From NCBI GenBank assembly GCA_910577475.1, contig CAJTLJ010000005.1:1-64000 (forward strand): a stretch of DNA of 64,000 nucleotides, in the 5' to 3' direction. A program made the position numbers and the translations under genes. Below, piece after piece: positions 25,520 through 35,715 of this stretch. The DNA is from an uncultured Alistipes sp. Its GTDB lineage: Bacteria > Bacteroidota > Bacteroidia > Bacteroidales > Rikenellaceae. The notes beneath the pieces are model-generated. The model had not been told where the DNA came from. It saw nothing but the letters and a program-made list of their open reading frames with translations, and searched no databases. Positions within the stretch are counted from its first letter, which is position 1. Each line of letters begins with the position of its first letter.

Positions 25520-27049
25520 TTAGTGTTTGAAGTGTCGTTCTCCGGTGAAGAGCATGGCGATGCCGGTCTCGTCGGCCCGTTTCACCGACTCCTCGTCGCG
25601 TACCGATCCGCCGGGTTGCACGATGGCCGTCACGCCCCGTTCGGCAGCCAGGCTCACGCAGTCGTCGAAAGGGAAGAAGCCGTCCGAAGCGAGCACGATA
25701 CCCGACTCGACCCCTTTGGCGCGCGCCTCGTCGAGCGCGAGCACGGCCGAGCCGATGCGGTTCATCTGACCGGCGCCGACGCCCAGCGTCTGGCCGTTCT
25801 TCACGGCAATGATGGCATTCGACTTCACGTGCTTCACGATCCGCCAGCCGAACGACAGGTCGTCGAGCTCCACGGCCGAGGGTTCGCGTCGCGTGACGCA
25901 CATCGAGGGTTCGACCGCACGGGTCTCGGTGTCGAGCTCCTGCACCAGCAGGCCGCCGTTGACGCTGACATACTGCATCGGACGCTCCGTGTCGCGCTCC
26001 ATCTTCACCTCCAGCAGACGCAGGTTCTTCTTCGTGCGGAGTATCTCGAGCGCCTCGTCGGTGAAGGCGGGGGCCATGATGATCTCCAGGAAGACGGGCT
26101 TCATCAGCTCGGCCGCCTCTTTCGTTACCGGACGGTTCGTCGCCACGATACCGCCGAAGATCGACACCTTGTCGGCCTCGTAGGCTTTCGTCCAGGCGTC
26201 CGCCGCATCGCGGCCCACGGCAGCGCCGCAGGGGTTCATGTGCTTGAGGCCCACGCAGAAGGGCTCGTCGAACTCCCGGACGATCGAGAGGGCCGCGTTG
26301 GCATCCTGAATGTTGTTGTAGGAGAGCTCCTTGCCGTTCAGCTGGCGCGCCGAGGCCAGCGAGTAGGAGCCCGCCTCCTGCGAGCGGTAGAACTTGGCCG
26401 ACTGGTGGGGGTTCTCGCCGTAGCGGAGCGGTTGCGCAAGGTCGAACTCCAGAAAGAGCTTCTCGTTCAGCCCCGCCTGCCGGCGCATGTAGGTCGCGAT
26501 CATCGCGTCGTACTCGGCCGTGTGGGTGTAGGCCTTGGCCGAGAGCTCCAGCCGGGTTTCGCGGCGGGTGTTCCCCTCGCTGCGGATCTCGTCCAGAATG
26601 CGCCCGTAGTCCGAAGGGTCGCAGACCACCGTCACGTCGTTGAAGTTCTTGGCTGCGGAGCGCAGCATGGAGGGGCCGCCGATGTCGATGTTCTCGATGG
26701 CCTCGGCCAGCGTCACGTCGGGGCGGGCGATGGTCTGACGGAACGGGTAGAGGTTCACGCAGACCAGATCGATGTATCCGATGCCGTTTTCACGCAGCGC
26801 CTCCACGTGCGACGGGTCGTCGCGCCGGGCCAGCAGGCCGCCGTGCACCTTGGGGTGCAGGGTCTTGACACGGCCGTCGCAGATCTCGGGAAATCCCGTC
26901 ACGTCGCTGATGTTCGATACCTCCACGCCGTTGTCGCGCAGTAACTTCATCGTTCCGCCCGTGGCGATCACCTCCCAGCCGAGGTCCCGCAGGGCACGGG
27001 CGAATTCGACGACGCCCGTTTTGTCGCTTACACTGACTAATGCTCGCAT
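25520..27049 (-). CDS. purH: Bifunctional AICAR transformylase / IMP cyclohydrolase
   Basis: This 509-residue enzyme carries out the last two steps to IMP. The N-terminal MGS-like cyclohydrolase domain (about 1-195) starts 'RALVSVSDKTGVVEFAR' and contains 'TLHPKVHGGLL'. The transformylase domain holds 'GLKHMNPCGAAVG' and 'LASDGFFPFDDCV', with the Lys-His pair of the active site in 'LKHMNPCG'. It uses 10-formyl-THF from FolD. Confidence 0.97.
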   Translation of the reverse strand: MRALVSVSDKTGVVEFARALRDLGWEVIATGGTMKLLRDNGVEVSNISDVTGFPEICDGRVKTLHPKVHGGLLARRDDPSHVEALRENGIGYIDLVCVNLYPFRQTIARPDVTLAEAIENIDIGGPSMLRSAAKNFNDVTVVCDPSDYGRILDEIRSEGNTRRETRLELSAKAYTHTAEYDAMIATYMRRQAGLNEKLFLEFDLAQPLRYGENPHQSAKFYRSQEAGSYSLASARQLNGKELSYNNIQDANAALSIVREFDEPFCVGLKHMNPCGAAVGRDAADAWTKAYEADKVSIFGGIVATNRPVTKEAAELMKPVFLEIIMAPAFTDEALEILRTKKNLRLLEVKMERDTERPMQYVSVNGGLLVQELDTETRAVEPSMCVTRREPSAVELDDLSFGWRIVKHVKSNAIIAVKNGQTLGVGAGQMNRIGSAVLALDEARAKGVESGIVLASDGFFPFDDCVSLAAERGVTAIVQPGGSVRDEESVKRADETGIAMLFTGERHFKH

Positions 27050-27067
27050 ATGTTCGTTTTCCTGATA

Positions 27068-27631
27068 TTATTCGTTTAGTAATCTTTTTACCGTTTCCAC
27101 ATAGAGCGGATGCTCCGTGGCATGTACCTGCCTCTCCAGCTCCGCGAGGTCGCTCCCTTCGTAGGAGAAGGCCCGCTGGGCGATGATCCGTCCGCCGTCG
27201 AGCGTGGCGTCGACCCAGTGGACCGTCACGCCGAAGACCTTCACACCGTAGGCGAGCGCCTGTTCGATGGCGTGCGCACCCTTGAAGGCGGGCAGCAGCG
27301 AGGGGTGGATGTTGACGATCCTGCCGCCGTAGGCGCCCAGCAGTTCGTCGGAGAGGATGCGCATGTAACCGGCCAGACAGACCAGGTCGATCCCCTTTTC
27401 ATCGAGCCGCCGCACGATCTCGCGCTCGTACTCCGCCTTCGAGGCGTAGTCGCGGGGCGAGAAGGTGAACCGTTCGATGCCCATGCGGTCGGCCCGTTCG
27501 TTGACCCGGGCCGTCGGCCGGTCGCAGACCATCAGAGCCGCCTCGGCGGGTATCTCCCCCTGCCGGCAGGCGTCGGCGAGCACCTGGAAATTGCTTCCCT
27601 CGCCGCTGGCGAAAATGGCGATCCGTTTCAT
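27068..27631 (-). CDS. purN: Phosphoribosylglycinamide formyltransferase
   Basis: This 187-residue folate-dependent enzyme formylates GAR (step 3). Motifs are 'IAIFASGEGSNFQ' at the N-terminus, 'LAGYMRIL' and the active-site loop 'NIHPSLLPAFKGAHA', with Asn, His and downstream Asp of the catalytic triad ('VHWVDATLDGG'). It lies 1 nt after purM, indicating tight coupling. Confidence 0.96.
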   Translation of the reverse strand: MKRIAIFASGEGSNFQVLADACRQGEIPAEAALMVCDRPTARVNERADRMGIERFTFSPRDYASKAEYEREIVRRLDEKGIDLVCLAGYMRILSDELLGAYGGRIVNIHPSLLPAFKGAHAIEQALAYGVKVFGVTVHWVDATLDGGRIIAQRAFSYEGSDLAELERQVHATEHPLYVETVKRLLNE

Positions 27632-27632
27632 C

Positions 27633-28658
27633 TTACCGGATCTCTACCCCCTCGCGGTCGGTGACGCGGCCGATGATCGTGGCCCGCTCGCCCTGTGCCG
27701 TCAGCAGATCGATGGCCTGCTGCGCCTCGCTTTCGTCGAGGGCGACCACCATGCCGATGCCCATGTTGAAGATGTTGAACATCTCGCGGTGCGACACCTT
27801 GCCGTGCTTCTCCAGAAAGCGGAACACGGGCAGAATCTCCCACGAACCCTCGGCGATTTCGATGCCCTGGCCGTCGTGCAGGATGCGGGGGATGTTCTCG
27901 TCGAACCCGCCTCCGGTGATGTGGCTGATGCCGTGGACGTCGCAGCGGCGGATCACCTCCAGCACCTGCTTCACGTAGATGCGGGTGGGGGTCAGCAGCA
28001 CCTCGCCCAGCGGACGGTCGCCCAGCTCGGGGTAGACCTCGTGCAGGTCCAGCCCGGCGTCGGCCACGATCTTGCGGACCAGGCTGAAGCCGTTGGAGTG
28101 CACGCCGCTCGAAGCGATGCCCACCAGCACGTCGCCCGCCTTGACCTTCTGTCCGTCGATGAGCCGTCTCTTCTCCACGACGCCGCACGTGAACCCGGCG
28201 ATGTCGTACTCGCCTTCGGCATACATGCCCGGCATCTCGGCCGTCTCGCCGCCCACCAGCGCGCAGCCGGCCTGACGGCAGCCCTCGGCCACGCCGCTCA
28301 CGATCGCCTCGATCTTGTGGGGCTCGTTGCGGCCCACGGCCACGTAGTCCAGGAAGAGCAGCGGTTCGGCTCCCTGCGCCAGTACGTCGTTCACGCACAT
28401 GGCTACGGCGTCGATGCCGATCGTGTCGTGCTTGTCCATCGCGAAGGCGAGCTTGAGCTTGGTGCCCACGCCGTCGGTTCCGCTCACCAGCACGGGCTCC
28501 TCGACCTTCAGGGCCGAGAGGTCGAACATGCCGCCGAAGGCGCCGATGTTGCCCATCACACCCGTCCGCGAGGTCGAAGCCACGTGCTTCTTGATGCGGC
28601 GCACCACTTCGTAACCCGCTTCGAGATTCACGCCCGCCTGTTCATAAGTCTTTGCCAT
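27633..28658 (-). CDS. purM: Phosphoribosylformylglycinamidine cyclo-ligase
   Basis: This 341-residue AIR synthetase closes the imidazole ring (step 5). Blocks include 'LVSGTDGVGTKLKLA', 'CVNDVLAQGAEPLLFLDY', 'GGETAEMPGMY' and 'GISHITGGGFDENI'. It is homologous to the core of PurL, its neighbour in the pathway. Confidence 0.96.
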   Translation of the reverse strand: MAKTYEQAGVNLEAGYEVVRRIKKHVASTSRTGVMGNIGAFGGMFDLSALKVEEPVLVSGTDGVGTKLKLAFAMDKHDTIGIDAVAMCVNDVLAQGAEPLLFLDYVAVGRNEPHKIEAIVSGVAEGCRQAGCALVGGETAEMPGMYAEGEYDIAGFTCGVVEKRRLIDGQKVKAGDVLVGIASSGVHSNGFSLVRKIVADAGLDLHEVYPELGDRPLGEVLLTPTRIYVKQVLEVIRRCDVHGISHITGGGFDENIPRILHDGQGIEIAEGSWEILPVFRFLEKHGKVSHREMFNIFNMGIGMVVALDESEAQQAIDLLTAQGERATIIGRVTDREGVEIR

Positions 28659-28675
28659 AACTATTCTTTTCTTCG

Positions 28676-30112
28676 TTAAAATTTACCATCCTTGTTGGCC
28701 TCCTCGACACTCCGGTAGAGCGCCGTGGGGTAGTTGCCCGAGAAGCAGGCCAGACAGAGTTCGCTGCGCCCGCCGGCCTTGAACAGCGCCTCGGGCGAGA
28801 GGAAGGCCAGCGAGTCGGCGCCGAGCATGCTGCGCACCTCCTCCACCGAGTGGTGGGCGCAGGCCAGTTCGTCGTAGGTCGAGATGTCGACGCCGTAGAA
28901 GCAGGGGGCGATGATCGGGGGGCTGGCGATGCGGACGTGCACCTCCAGGGCGCCGGCGTCTCTGAGCATCGCCACGATGCGCCGCGATGTGGTGCCGCGA
29001 ACCACCGAGTCGTCGATCAGCGCCACGCGCTTGCCCCGCACCACGCTCTTCACGGCCGAGAGTTTCATCCTCACCCCCTTTTCGCGCAGCTCCTGCGAGG
29101 GCTGGATGAAGGTGCGGCCGATGTACTTGTTCTTGATGAGCCCCATCTCGTAAGGGATGCCGCTCGCTTCGCTGTAGCCGCTCGCGGCGCTCAGGCTCGA
29201 ATCGGGTACGCCGATAACGATGTCGGCCTCGGCCGGCGCCTCGTGGAAGAGCCGGCGTCCCGTCTCCTTGCGGAAAGCGTGGACGTTGCACCCCTCGATG
29301 TCGCTGTCCGGACGCGAGAAGTAGATGTACTCCATGGCGCACATCAGCCGGCGCTTGTACTGCGAGTAATCCATGCTGCGCAGACCGTGGCGGTCGATCG
29401 TCACGATCTCGCCCGGCTCCACGTCGCGCACGAACTCCGCACCGATCACGTCGAAGGCGCAGGTCTCGCTGCTGACGACGTAGCCGTCGCCCAGCCGGCC
29501 TATCGAGAGGGGCCGGAGGCCGTACTTGTCGCGGCAGGCGTAGATGCGGTTGGCCGTCATGACAAGGAAGGCGAAGGCCCCCTCCATCATGTTCAGGGCA
29601 TCGACGATGGCGTGGATGCGCGGCCGGTTGGCCCGGTTGGTCTCCTTCTTGATGAGGTGGGCCAGGATCTCGCTGTCGGAGGAGGACTGGAACAGGCTGC
29701 CCCGATCCTCCAGATAGCGGACGAGCTGTTCGGAGTTGACGAGATTGCCGTTGTGGGCCAGCGCGAAGTCGCCCGAGTTGTGGCGGAACAGGAACGGCTG
29801 CACGTTCTCGATGCCGCCGCCGCCCGTCGTCGAGTAGCGGACGTGGCCGATGGCGCGGTCGCCCGCGAGCTTCGCCAGCCGCTCCTCGGAGAATACCTCG
29901 GTCACCAGACCTTCGCCCTTGATGCGGGTGAATCTGCCCGTCCGGTCGACGCTTACGATACCGGCCCCCTCCTGTCCGCGGTGTTGCAGGGCATGCAGGC
30001 CGTAGTAGGTCAGCGAGGCGGCGTTCTCCACGCCGAACACTCCGAACACGCCGCACTCCTCGTGCAGTTCGCGGTCCGATGCCGAAAGAAGGGGATTGTT
30101 CAGTTCGGTCAT
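28676..30112 (-). CDS. purF: Amidophosphoribosyltransferase
   Basis: This 478-residue enzyme starts purine synthesis from PRPP and glutamine. 'EECGVFGVFG' puts the N-terminal nucleophile at Cys20, so a propeptide of 19 residues must be removed. The PRPP loop is 'VALIDDSVVRGTTSRR'. 'CLACFSGNYPT' near the end matches the C-x-x-C of Fe-S-containing PurF of the Bacillus type, so it is probably oxygen-sensitive. It is the usual target of AMP/GMP feedback. Confidence 0.96.
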   Translation of the reverse strand: MTELNNPLLSASDRELHEECGVFGVFGVENAASLTYYGLHALQHRGQEGAGIVSVDRTGRFTRIKGEGLVTEVFSEERLAKLAGDRAIGHVRYSTTGGGGIENVQPFLFRHNSGDFALAHNGNLVNSEQLVRYLEDRGSLFQSSSDSEILAHLIKKETNRANRPRIHAIVDALNMMEGAFAFLVMTANRIYACRDKYGLRPLSIGRLGDGYVVSSETCAFDVIGAEFVRDVEPGEIVTIDRHGLRSMDYSQYKRRLMCAMEYIYFSRPDSDIEGCNVHAFRKETGRRLFHEAPAEADIVIGVPDSSLSAASGYSEASGIPYEMGLIKNKYIGRTFIQPSQELREKGVRMKLSAVKSVVRGKRVALIDDSVVRGTTSRRIVAMLRDAGALEVHVRIASPPIIAPCFYGVDISTYDELACAHHSVEEVRSMLGADSLAFLSPEALFKAGGRSELCLACFSGNYPTALYRSVEEANKDGKF

Positions 30113-30118
30113 GCGGAG

Positions 30119-30835
30119 TTATTTCTTCAGATTTTGCAGGCGGGCCAGAATCTCCTCGTAAGCCTCGCGCACGCGGCCCAGGTCGCGGCGGAAGCGGTCC
30201 TTGTCGAGCTTTTCGTTGGTAGTCAGGTCCCACAGACGGCAGGTGTCGGGCGACACCTCGTCGGCCAGGACGATCTCGCCGTCCGAGGTGCGGCCGAACT
30301 CGATCTTGAAGTCCACCAGGTTGATGTTCATCCGCTTGAAGAGGTCGGTAAGCACTTCGTTGATCTTGGCTGTCATGGCGTAGATCCGGTTCAGCTCCTC
30401 GTAGGTCACGATGCCCAGCGCTACGGCGTGGTGGTCGTTGATGAGCGGGTCGCCCAGCTCGTCCTTCTTGTAGCAGATGTCGAAAATGACGTTCGAAGGC
30501 TTCGTGCCCTCCTCGATGCCCAGACGCTGGGCCATCGAGCCGGCGATGGTGTTGCGGACGATCACCTCCAGCGGGATGATGTCGACGCGGCGGCACAGTT
30601 GGTCGCGGTCGTTCAGCGTCTCGATGTAGTGGGTCTTCACGCCGGCGGCGATCAGGTGTTCGAAAATCAGCGTCGAGATGGCGTTGTTCAGCACGCCCTT
30701 GTTCTCGATGGTCGCCTTCTTGATGTTGTTGAATGCCGTAGCGGCGTCCTTGTAGTGGATGATGATCCGGTCTTCGTCGTCGGTGAGGAACACCTGCTTC
30801 GCCTTGCCCTCGTAGAGCATTTCCAACTGTTTCAT
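30119..30835 (-). CDS. purC: SAICAR synthase
   Basis: This 238-residue enzyme couples CAIR and aspartate (step 7). It begins 'LEMLYEGKAKQVFLTDDEDRI', with 'KGVLNNAIS', 'VRNTIAGSMA' and the metal-binding 'IEFGRTSDGEIVLADEVSPDT'. It follows purL after 39 nt, the widest gap in the operon. Confidence 0.96.
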   Translation of the reverse strand: MKQLEMLYEGKAKQVFLTDDEDRIIIHYKDAATAFNNIKKATIENKGVLNNAISTLIFEHLIAAGVKTHYIETLNDRDQLCRRVDIIPLEVIVRNTIAGSMAQRLGIEEGTKPSNVIFDICYKKDELGDPLINDHHAVALGIVTYEELNRIYAMTAKINEVLTDLFKRMNINLVDFKIEFGRTSDGEIVLADEVSPDTCRLWDLTTNEKLDKDRFRRDLGRVREAYEEILARLQNLKK

Positions 30836-30874
30836 AGTCGTTCTTCGTATTTGGTTTTATTCGTATTCTTCTGT

Positions 30875-33800
30875 TTATCGAACGGATTGCCGTTTGCGGA
30901 AGTATGCCACGGCGTTGTCGAACAGCGGCTGGCGCTTCTCGCCCGCGATGTTCTTGAAGAGTTCCTCCTCGTAACGCTCCGTGTGGCCCATCTTGCCCAG
31001 AATGCGGCCGTCGCGCGAGAGGATGCCCTCGATGGCGTGGTAGGAGCCGTTGGGGTTGTAGGGCGACTCGACGGTGGGGTTGCCCTGCGGGTCGGCGTAC
31101 TGGAAAGCCACCTGACCGTTGCGGAACAGCTCCTCGGCCAGCTGATCGCTCACCACGAACTTGCCTTCGCCGTGGCTGACGGCGATGGCGTGCAGGTCGC
31201 CCTCGCGGAATCCGGCCAGCCAGGGGGAGTTGGTCGATGCCACGCGCGTGGTGACGATCTGCGAGATGTGGCGGTTGATGTCGTTGCGGAACAGCGTGGG
31301 CGACTCCTTCGTCACCCGACCCAGACGGCCGTAGGGCAGCAAGCCCGACTTGACCAGTGCCTGGAATCCGTTGCAGATGCCCAGAATCAGGCCGCCGCGG
31401 TCGATCAGCCGGTGTATCTCTTCGGCTATCTCTTTATTGTTGAGTACGTTCACGATCAGCTTGGCCGAACCGTCGGGTTCGTCGCCTGCGGAGAATCCGC
31501 CGCTCAATACCAGGATGTGGCACTTCGAGATATGCTCCTTCATCTCGGCTATCGAGCGCAGGATGTCGTCGCCCTTCAGGTTGCAGAGGACGCTCGAGCG
31601 GACCTCAGCGCCGGCGCGCCGGAAGGCGCGGGCCGTGTCGTAGTCGCAGTTCGTGCCGGGGAATACGGGCAGGTAGGCCACCGGGTGCTCCACCGCCTCG
31701 CCCGGCCACTCGCAGGTGCGGTGTTCGTGTGCGGCAGAGGTCAGGGGCGACTGGCTGGGGCAGGTCGCGGGGTAGACGGTCGCGAACCGCTCGGAGTTGA
31801 TCCGGCAGAGCTCTTCAATGGAGACCTCCGTGCCGTTGACGTTCAGGGTCTCCGAGGCGACCGTGCGGCCCAGAGGGAGGGCATCGGCGTACTCCAGGGG
31901 CGTGGCGCTCTCGACCACGATGGAACCGTAGGCGTAGCCGAAAAGCCGCTCTTCGTCGATCTCCACCTCGGCGCCGATGCCGTTGCCGAAGCTCATCTTG
32001 GCCAGCGCCTCGGCGATGCCGCCGAAGCCCACGGCCCAGGCCGACCGGATCGTGCCGCAACCGATGGCGTCGCTCACGAAGCCGAAGTTGCGCTTCAGTT
32101 GTTCGGTGTCGGGCATGAGGCTCTCCGTCGGACAGTGCTCGATCAGGTAGAGGTAGCTGCCGGCCTGCTTCCACTCGGGCGAGATGACCCGGCGGGCATC
32201 CACGGTCGTGATGCCGAAGGCCACCAGCGTCGGCGGCACGTCGATGGAGCGGAAGGTGCCGCTCATCGAGTCCTTGCCGCCGATGGAGGGCAGACCCAGC
32301 TCCAGCTGCATCTTCAGGGTGCCGAGCAGGGCGCCGAGCGGCTTGCCCCACGAGCGGGGGTCGTGCGTCATGCGCTCGAAATACTCCTGATAGGAGAAGC
32401 GCATCCGTTCGTAGCGGGCACCCGAGGCCACTACCTTGGCGCAGGCCTCGACCACCGCGTAGGCGGCTCCGTGATAGGGACTCCACGACGTCAGGACGGG
32501 ATTGTAGCCGAAGGCCATCACCGAGGCGGTGCGGGTGAAGCCGTCCACGGGCAGCTTCTGCACGGAGACTTGCGTCTCGGTGCGCTGCGTCCGGCCGCCG
32601 AAGGGCATCAGCACCGTCGAGGCCCCGATCGTGGAGTCGAACATCTCGATCAGCCCCTTCTGCGAGAGGATGTTGTCGTCGTTCATGTTGTTCTTCAGCC
32701 GCTCGGCCAGATCGCGGCCCTCCACCCGGCGCTCGAAGGGGTTGCGGTTCTCCACCGCACCCACCTCGGCCGTGGCGTAGTGCTTCGCACCGGCGCTGTC
32801 GATGAATTCGCGGGCGATGTCGACCACGCACTCGCCCTTGTAGTACATGCGCAGCCGCTCCGTGTCGGTCACCGTCGCCACGTGCGTGGCCTCGATATTC
32901 TCCTCGGCGCAGTAGCGGCAGAAGGCCTCGCGGTCCTTCTCTTCGATCACGACCGCCATGCGCTCCTGCGACTCGCTGATAGCCAGCTCCGTGGCATTCA
33001 GACCGCTGTATTTGGTCGGCACGCGGTCGAGCCAGATCTCCAGACCGTCGGTCAGCTCGCCGATGGCAACGCTGACGCCGCCCGCACCGAAGTCGTTCGA
33101 CTTCTTGATCAGACGGGTCACCTCGGCCCGGCGGAACAGCCGCTCCAGCTTGCGCTCCTCGGGGGCGTTGCCCTTCTGGACCTCGCTCGAACAGCTCTCC
33201 AGCGACTGCTCGTTGTGCTCCTTCGACGAGCCCGTGGCGCCGCCGATGCCGTCGCGGCCCGTGCGGCCGCCCAGCAGGATGACGATGTCGCCCGCCGACG
33301 GACGCTCGCGCCGCACGTGGTCGGCCTTCACGGCTCCCACCACGGCGCCGATCTCCAGCCGCTTGGCTACGTAGTCGGGGTGGTAGATCTCGCGGACGTG
33401 GGTCGTCGCCAGACCGATCTGGTTGCCGTAGCTCGAATAGCCGGCCGCGGCGCGGCGGCTGATGACGCTCTGGGGCAGCTTGCCCTTCAGGGTCTCCGAT
33501 ACGGGGGCATAGATATTTCCGGCACCCGTCACGCGCATGGCCTGGTAGACGTAGCTGCGGCCCGACAGCGGGTCGCGGATGGCGCCGCCCAGACAGGTCG
33601 AGGCGCCTCCGAAGGGCTCGATCTCGGTGGGGTGGTTATGGGTTTCGTTCTTGAACTGCAGCAGCCACTTCTCGGTCTGTCCGTCGACATCCACGTCGAC
33701 GAATACGGAGCAGGCGTTGTTCTCCTCGCTCACCTCCAGATCGTCCAGCAGGCCGCGCTTCTTCAGACAGCGGGCGCCGATGGTGGCGAGGTCCATCAGG

Positions 33801-34594
33801 CAGATGCTCTTCTCTTCGCGCCCCAGCTCGCGCCGCACGTTCAGATAGAGGGCCAGCGACTCCTCGATCTCCGACTTTGCGAACGACTCCTCGACCGTGA
33901 TCCCCTCCAGCTCGGTGGTGAAGGTGGTGTGGCGGCAGTGGTCGCTCCAGTAGGTGTCCAGAATGCGGAGCTCCGTCTCGCGCGGGTCGCGGCCCTCGCT
34001 GCGGAAGTAGCGCACCACCTCGCGCAGGTCGTCGGCGTTCATCGCCAGCCCGTACCGCTCGCAGTAAGGCTTCAGCTCCTCTTCGGCTAAATTGCGGAAA
34101 CCCTCTAAAACGGGGACGGGCTTCACTTCGGCCTCCTCGCTCTCTGTGAGGAGTTCCAGATTCTTCTCGCGCGACTCGACGGCGTTGATGCAGTAGTGCT
34201 TTACGCGGGCCATCTCCTCCCCGGAGAGGGCGGACGGGAAGATCAGCAGTTTCGAGCTGCGGATGCGCACGTCGGCCGCGGGGTCGATCAGCTTCACGCA
34301 GTCGACGGCCGAGGCGGCGCGCTGGTCGAACTGGCCGGGCAGAAATTCGATGGCGAGCGAGCAGGCGCCGTCGGCCGGACAATCGTCCGTCACGCGGTCG
34401 GTCGCCACCTCGCCGAAGACGCTGTAGCGGCACTTCTCGACCAGCTCCGTGCTGAATCCGAACAGATCGTAGACGTTGATCAGACGCAGCGACTCCAGCT
34501 TCAGGTGCAGGTTGTCGTTCAGCTCGCGGCACAGGCTTCGGGCCTCGACCTGGAATTCGGGGTATTTCTCTACAAAAATACGGTAGTTTTTCAT
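30875..34594 (-). CDS. purL: Phosphoribosylformylglycinamidine synthase (large, single chain)
   Basis: At 1239 residues this is the large one-chain FGAM synthase with a fused glutaminase, as in proteobacteria and eukaryotes, so no purQ/purS is needed. The N-terminal PurS-like part (about 1-150) is followed by the 'YWSDHCRHTTF' and 'KNETHNHPTEIEPFGGAST' synthetase blocks, the second PurM-like half, and a C-terminal amidotransferase domain with 'GFSAGDEPDG' and the nucleophile Cys in 'GICNGFQAL'. Step 4 of the pathway. Confidence 0.97.
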   Translation of the reverse strand: MKNYRIFVEKYPEFQVEARSLCRELNDNLHLKLESLRLINVYDLFGFSTELVEKCRYSVFGEVATDRVTDDCPADGACSLAIEFLPGQFDQRAASAVDCVKLIDPAADVRIRSSKLLIFPSALSGEEMARVKHYCINAVESREKNLELLTESEEAEVKPVPVLEGFRNLAEEELKPYCERYGLAMNADDLREVVRYFRSEGRDPRETELRILDTYWSDHCRHTTFTTELEGITVEESFAKSEIEESLALYLNVRRELGREEKSICLMDLATIGARCLKKRGLLDDLEVSEENNACSVFVDVDVDGQTEKWLLQFKNETHNHPTEIEPFGGASTCLGGAIRDPLSGRSYVYQAMRVTGAGNIYAPVSETLKGKLPQSVISRRAAAGYSSYGNQIGLATTHVREIYHPDYVAKRLEIGAVVGAVKADHVRRERPSAGDIVILLGGRTGRDGIGGATGSSKEHNEQSLESCSSEVQKGNAPEERKLERLFRRAEVTRLIKKSNDFGAGGVSVAIGELTDGLEIWLDRVPTKYSGLNATELAISESQERMAVVIEEKDREAFCRYCAEENIEATHVATVTDTERLRMYYKGECVVDIAREFIDSAGAKHYATAEVGAVENRNPFERRVEGRDLAERLKNNMNDDNILSQKGLIEMFDSTIGASTVLMPFGGRTQRTETQVSVQKLPVDGFTRTASVMAFGYNPVLTSWSPYHGAAYAVVEACAKVVASGARYERMRFSYQEYFERMTHDPRSWGKPLGALLGTLKMQLELGLPSIGGKDSMSGTFRSIDVPPTLVAFGITTVDARRVISPEWKQAGSYLYLIEHCPTESLMPDTEQLKRNFGFVSDAIGCGTIRSAWAVGFGGIAEALAKMSFGNGIGAEVEIDEERLFGYAYGSIVVESATPLEYADALPLGRTVASETLNVNGTEVSIEELCRINSERFATVYPATCPSQSPLTSAAHEHRTCEWPGEAVEHPVAYLPVFPGTNCDYDTARAFRRAGAEVRSSVLCNLKGDDILRSIAEMKEHISKCHILVLSGGFSAGDEPDGSAKLIVNVLNNKEIAEEIHRLIDRGGLILGICNGFQALVKSGLLPYGRLGRVTKESPTLFRNDINRHISQIVTTRVASTNSPWLAGFREGDLHAIAVSHGEGKFVVSDQLAEELFRNGQVAFQYADPQGNPTVESPYNPNGSYHAIEGILSRDGRILGKMGHTERYEEELFKNIAGEKRQPLFDNAVAYFRKRQSVR

Positions 34595-34609
34595 ATCGTG
34601 TTCAAATCG

Positions 34610-35701
34610 TTATTTCACAAATCGGTCGCGCCAGCGGGCGTCGTACTCCTCCTTATCCATCCCGACGAAGGTGATGTGGCCCATCTTGCGCTTGGGCTTT
34701 GCGACCCGCTTGCCGTAGAGGTGGACATGAACGTCCCCGCACCCTTCGCGGGCGGTCCGTTCGGCCGCCTCCAGATCCTGCCCCAGGATGTTCTTCATCA
34801 CGGTAGGCGCCACCAGCCGGGGCTCCTCCATCTCCTGCCCCAGCAGATAGCGGGCCCACTCGCGGAACTGGTTGGTCGTGCATCCTTCGATGGTGTAGTG
34901 GCCGCTGTTGTGGGGGCGCGGAGCCATCTCGTTGAAGAAGAACTCGTCGCCCCGGATGAAGTATTCGATTGCCAGAATGCCCGTGTAGCCGCAGCCGGCC
35001 ATGAAGCGTTCGCTGGCTCCGACCAGCCGCTCCAGCAGGTCGGACGGCATCGCCGCGGGGACGACGCAGAGGTCCAGAATGCCGTCGCGGTGGATGTTGC
35101 GGCCCACCGGAAAGTGGATCGTGCGGCCGCGGGCGTCGCGCACCAGCACGATGCTCGCCTCGTAGTCGAAGCGGACGAACTGCTCCAGAATGCAGGGCAC
35201 CGAGAGCAGCGGCAGCGCCTTCGGCAGATCCTCCGCGCTGCGCAGCACCGCCTGACCGTGGCCGTCGTAGCCCAGGGTGCGGGTCTTCAGGACGCAGGGG
35301 TAGCCGATCTCGTCCACCGCCCGGCGAAGCGACGCTTCGTCCTCTACGGCGGCGAAATCCGGGGTGAGCAGCCCGTGTTCGCGGGCGTTCGTCTTTTCGC
35401 GCAGGCGGTCCTGCGAGTCGTAAAGGGGGCGGAAGCCCTGCGGAATGTGGTATTTCTCGGTCAGCGGAATCAATACCCCGCCCGGCACGTTCTCGAATTC
35501 GTAGCTCACCACGTCGCTGCGGCGGCAGAGCTCCTCGAGCGCCGCGGCATCGTCGTAGGCCGCCACGATATGCTCGTCGCACACGGCGAATGCCGGAGCG
35601 TCGGGTGCCGGGTCGAGCGCTACGGTCCGTGCCCCCAGCAGGCGGGCCTGCTCCGCGAGCATCAGCCCCAGCTGACCGCCTCCTATGATACCGATCGTCA
35701 T
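34610..35701 (-). CDS. purK: 5-(carboxyamino)imidazole ribonucleotide synthase
   Basis: This 363-residue ATP-grasp enzyme makes N5-CAIR from AIR, ATP and bicarbonate. It starts 'MTIGIIGGGQLGLML' and contains 'VLKTRTLGYDGHGQAV' and 'NEMAPRPHNSGHYTIEGC'. The frame continues far upstream through purE, but that part is a shadow; the ATG at 35701 is chosen (a GTG at 35710 is also possible). It is 14 nt after purE, its functional partner. Confidence 0.95.
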   Translation of the reverse strand: MTIGIIGGGQLGLMLAEQARLLGARTVALDPAPDAPAFAVCDEHIVAAYDDAAALEELCRRSDVVSYEFENVPGGVLIPLTEKYHIPQGFRPLYDSQDRLREKTNAREHGLLTPDFAAVEDEASLRRAVDEIGYPCVLKTRTLGYDGHGQAVLRSAEDLPKALPLLSVPCILEQFVRFDYEASIVLVRDARGRTIHFPVGRNIHRDGILDLCVVPAAMPSDLLERLVGASERFMAGCGYTGILAIEYFIRGDEFFFNEMAPRPHNSGHYTIEGCTTNQFREWARYLLGQEMEEPRLVAPTVMKNILGQDLEAAERTAREGCGDVHVHLYGKRVAKPKRKMGHITFVGMDKEEYDARWRDRFVK

Positions 35702-35715
35702 CTTCTTCACGGTGT

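Noticed and set aside
28850..34090. A 1746-codon plus-strand open frame opposite purF, purC and purL
   Set aside because: It is antisense to three clear purine genes and rich in His, Val, Arg and Gln, as expected of a GC-rich shadow frame. No motif is visible.
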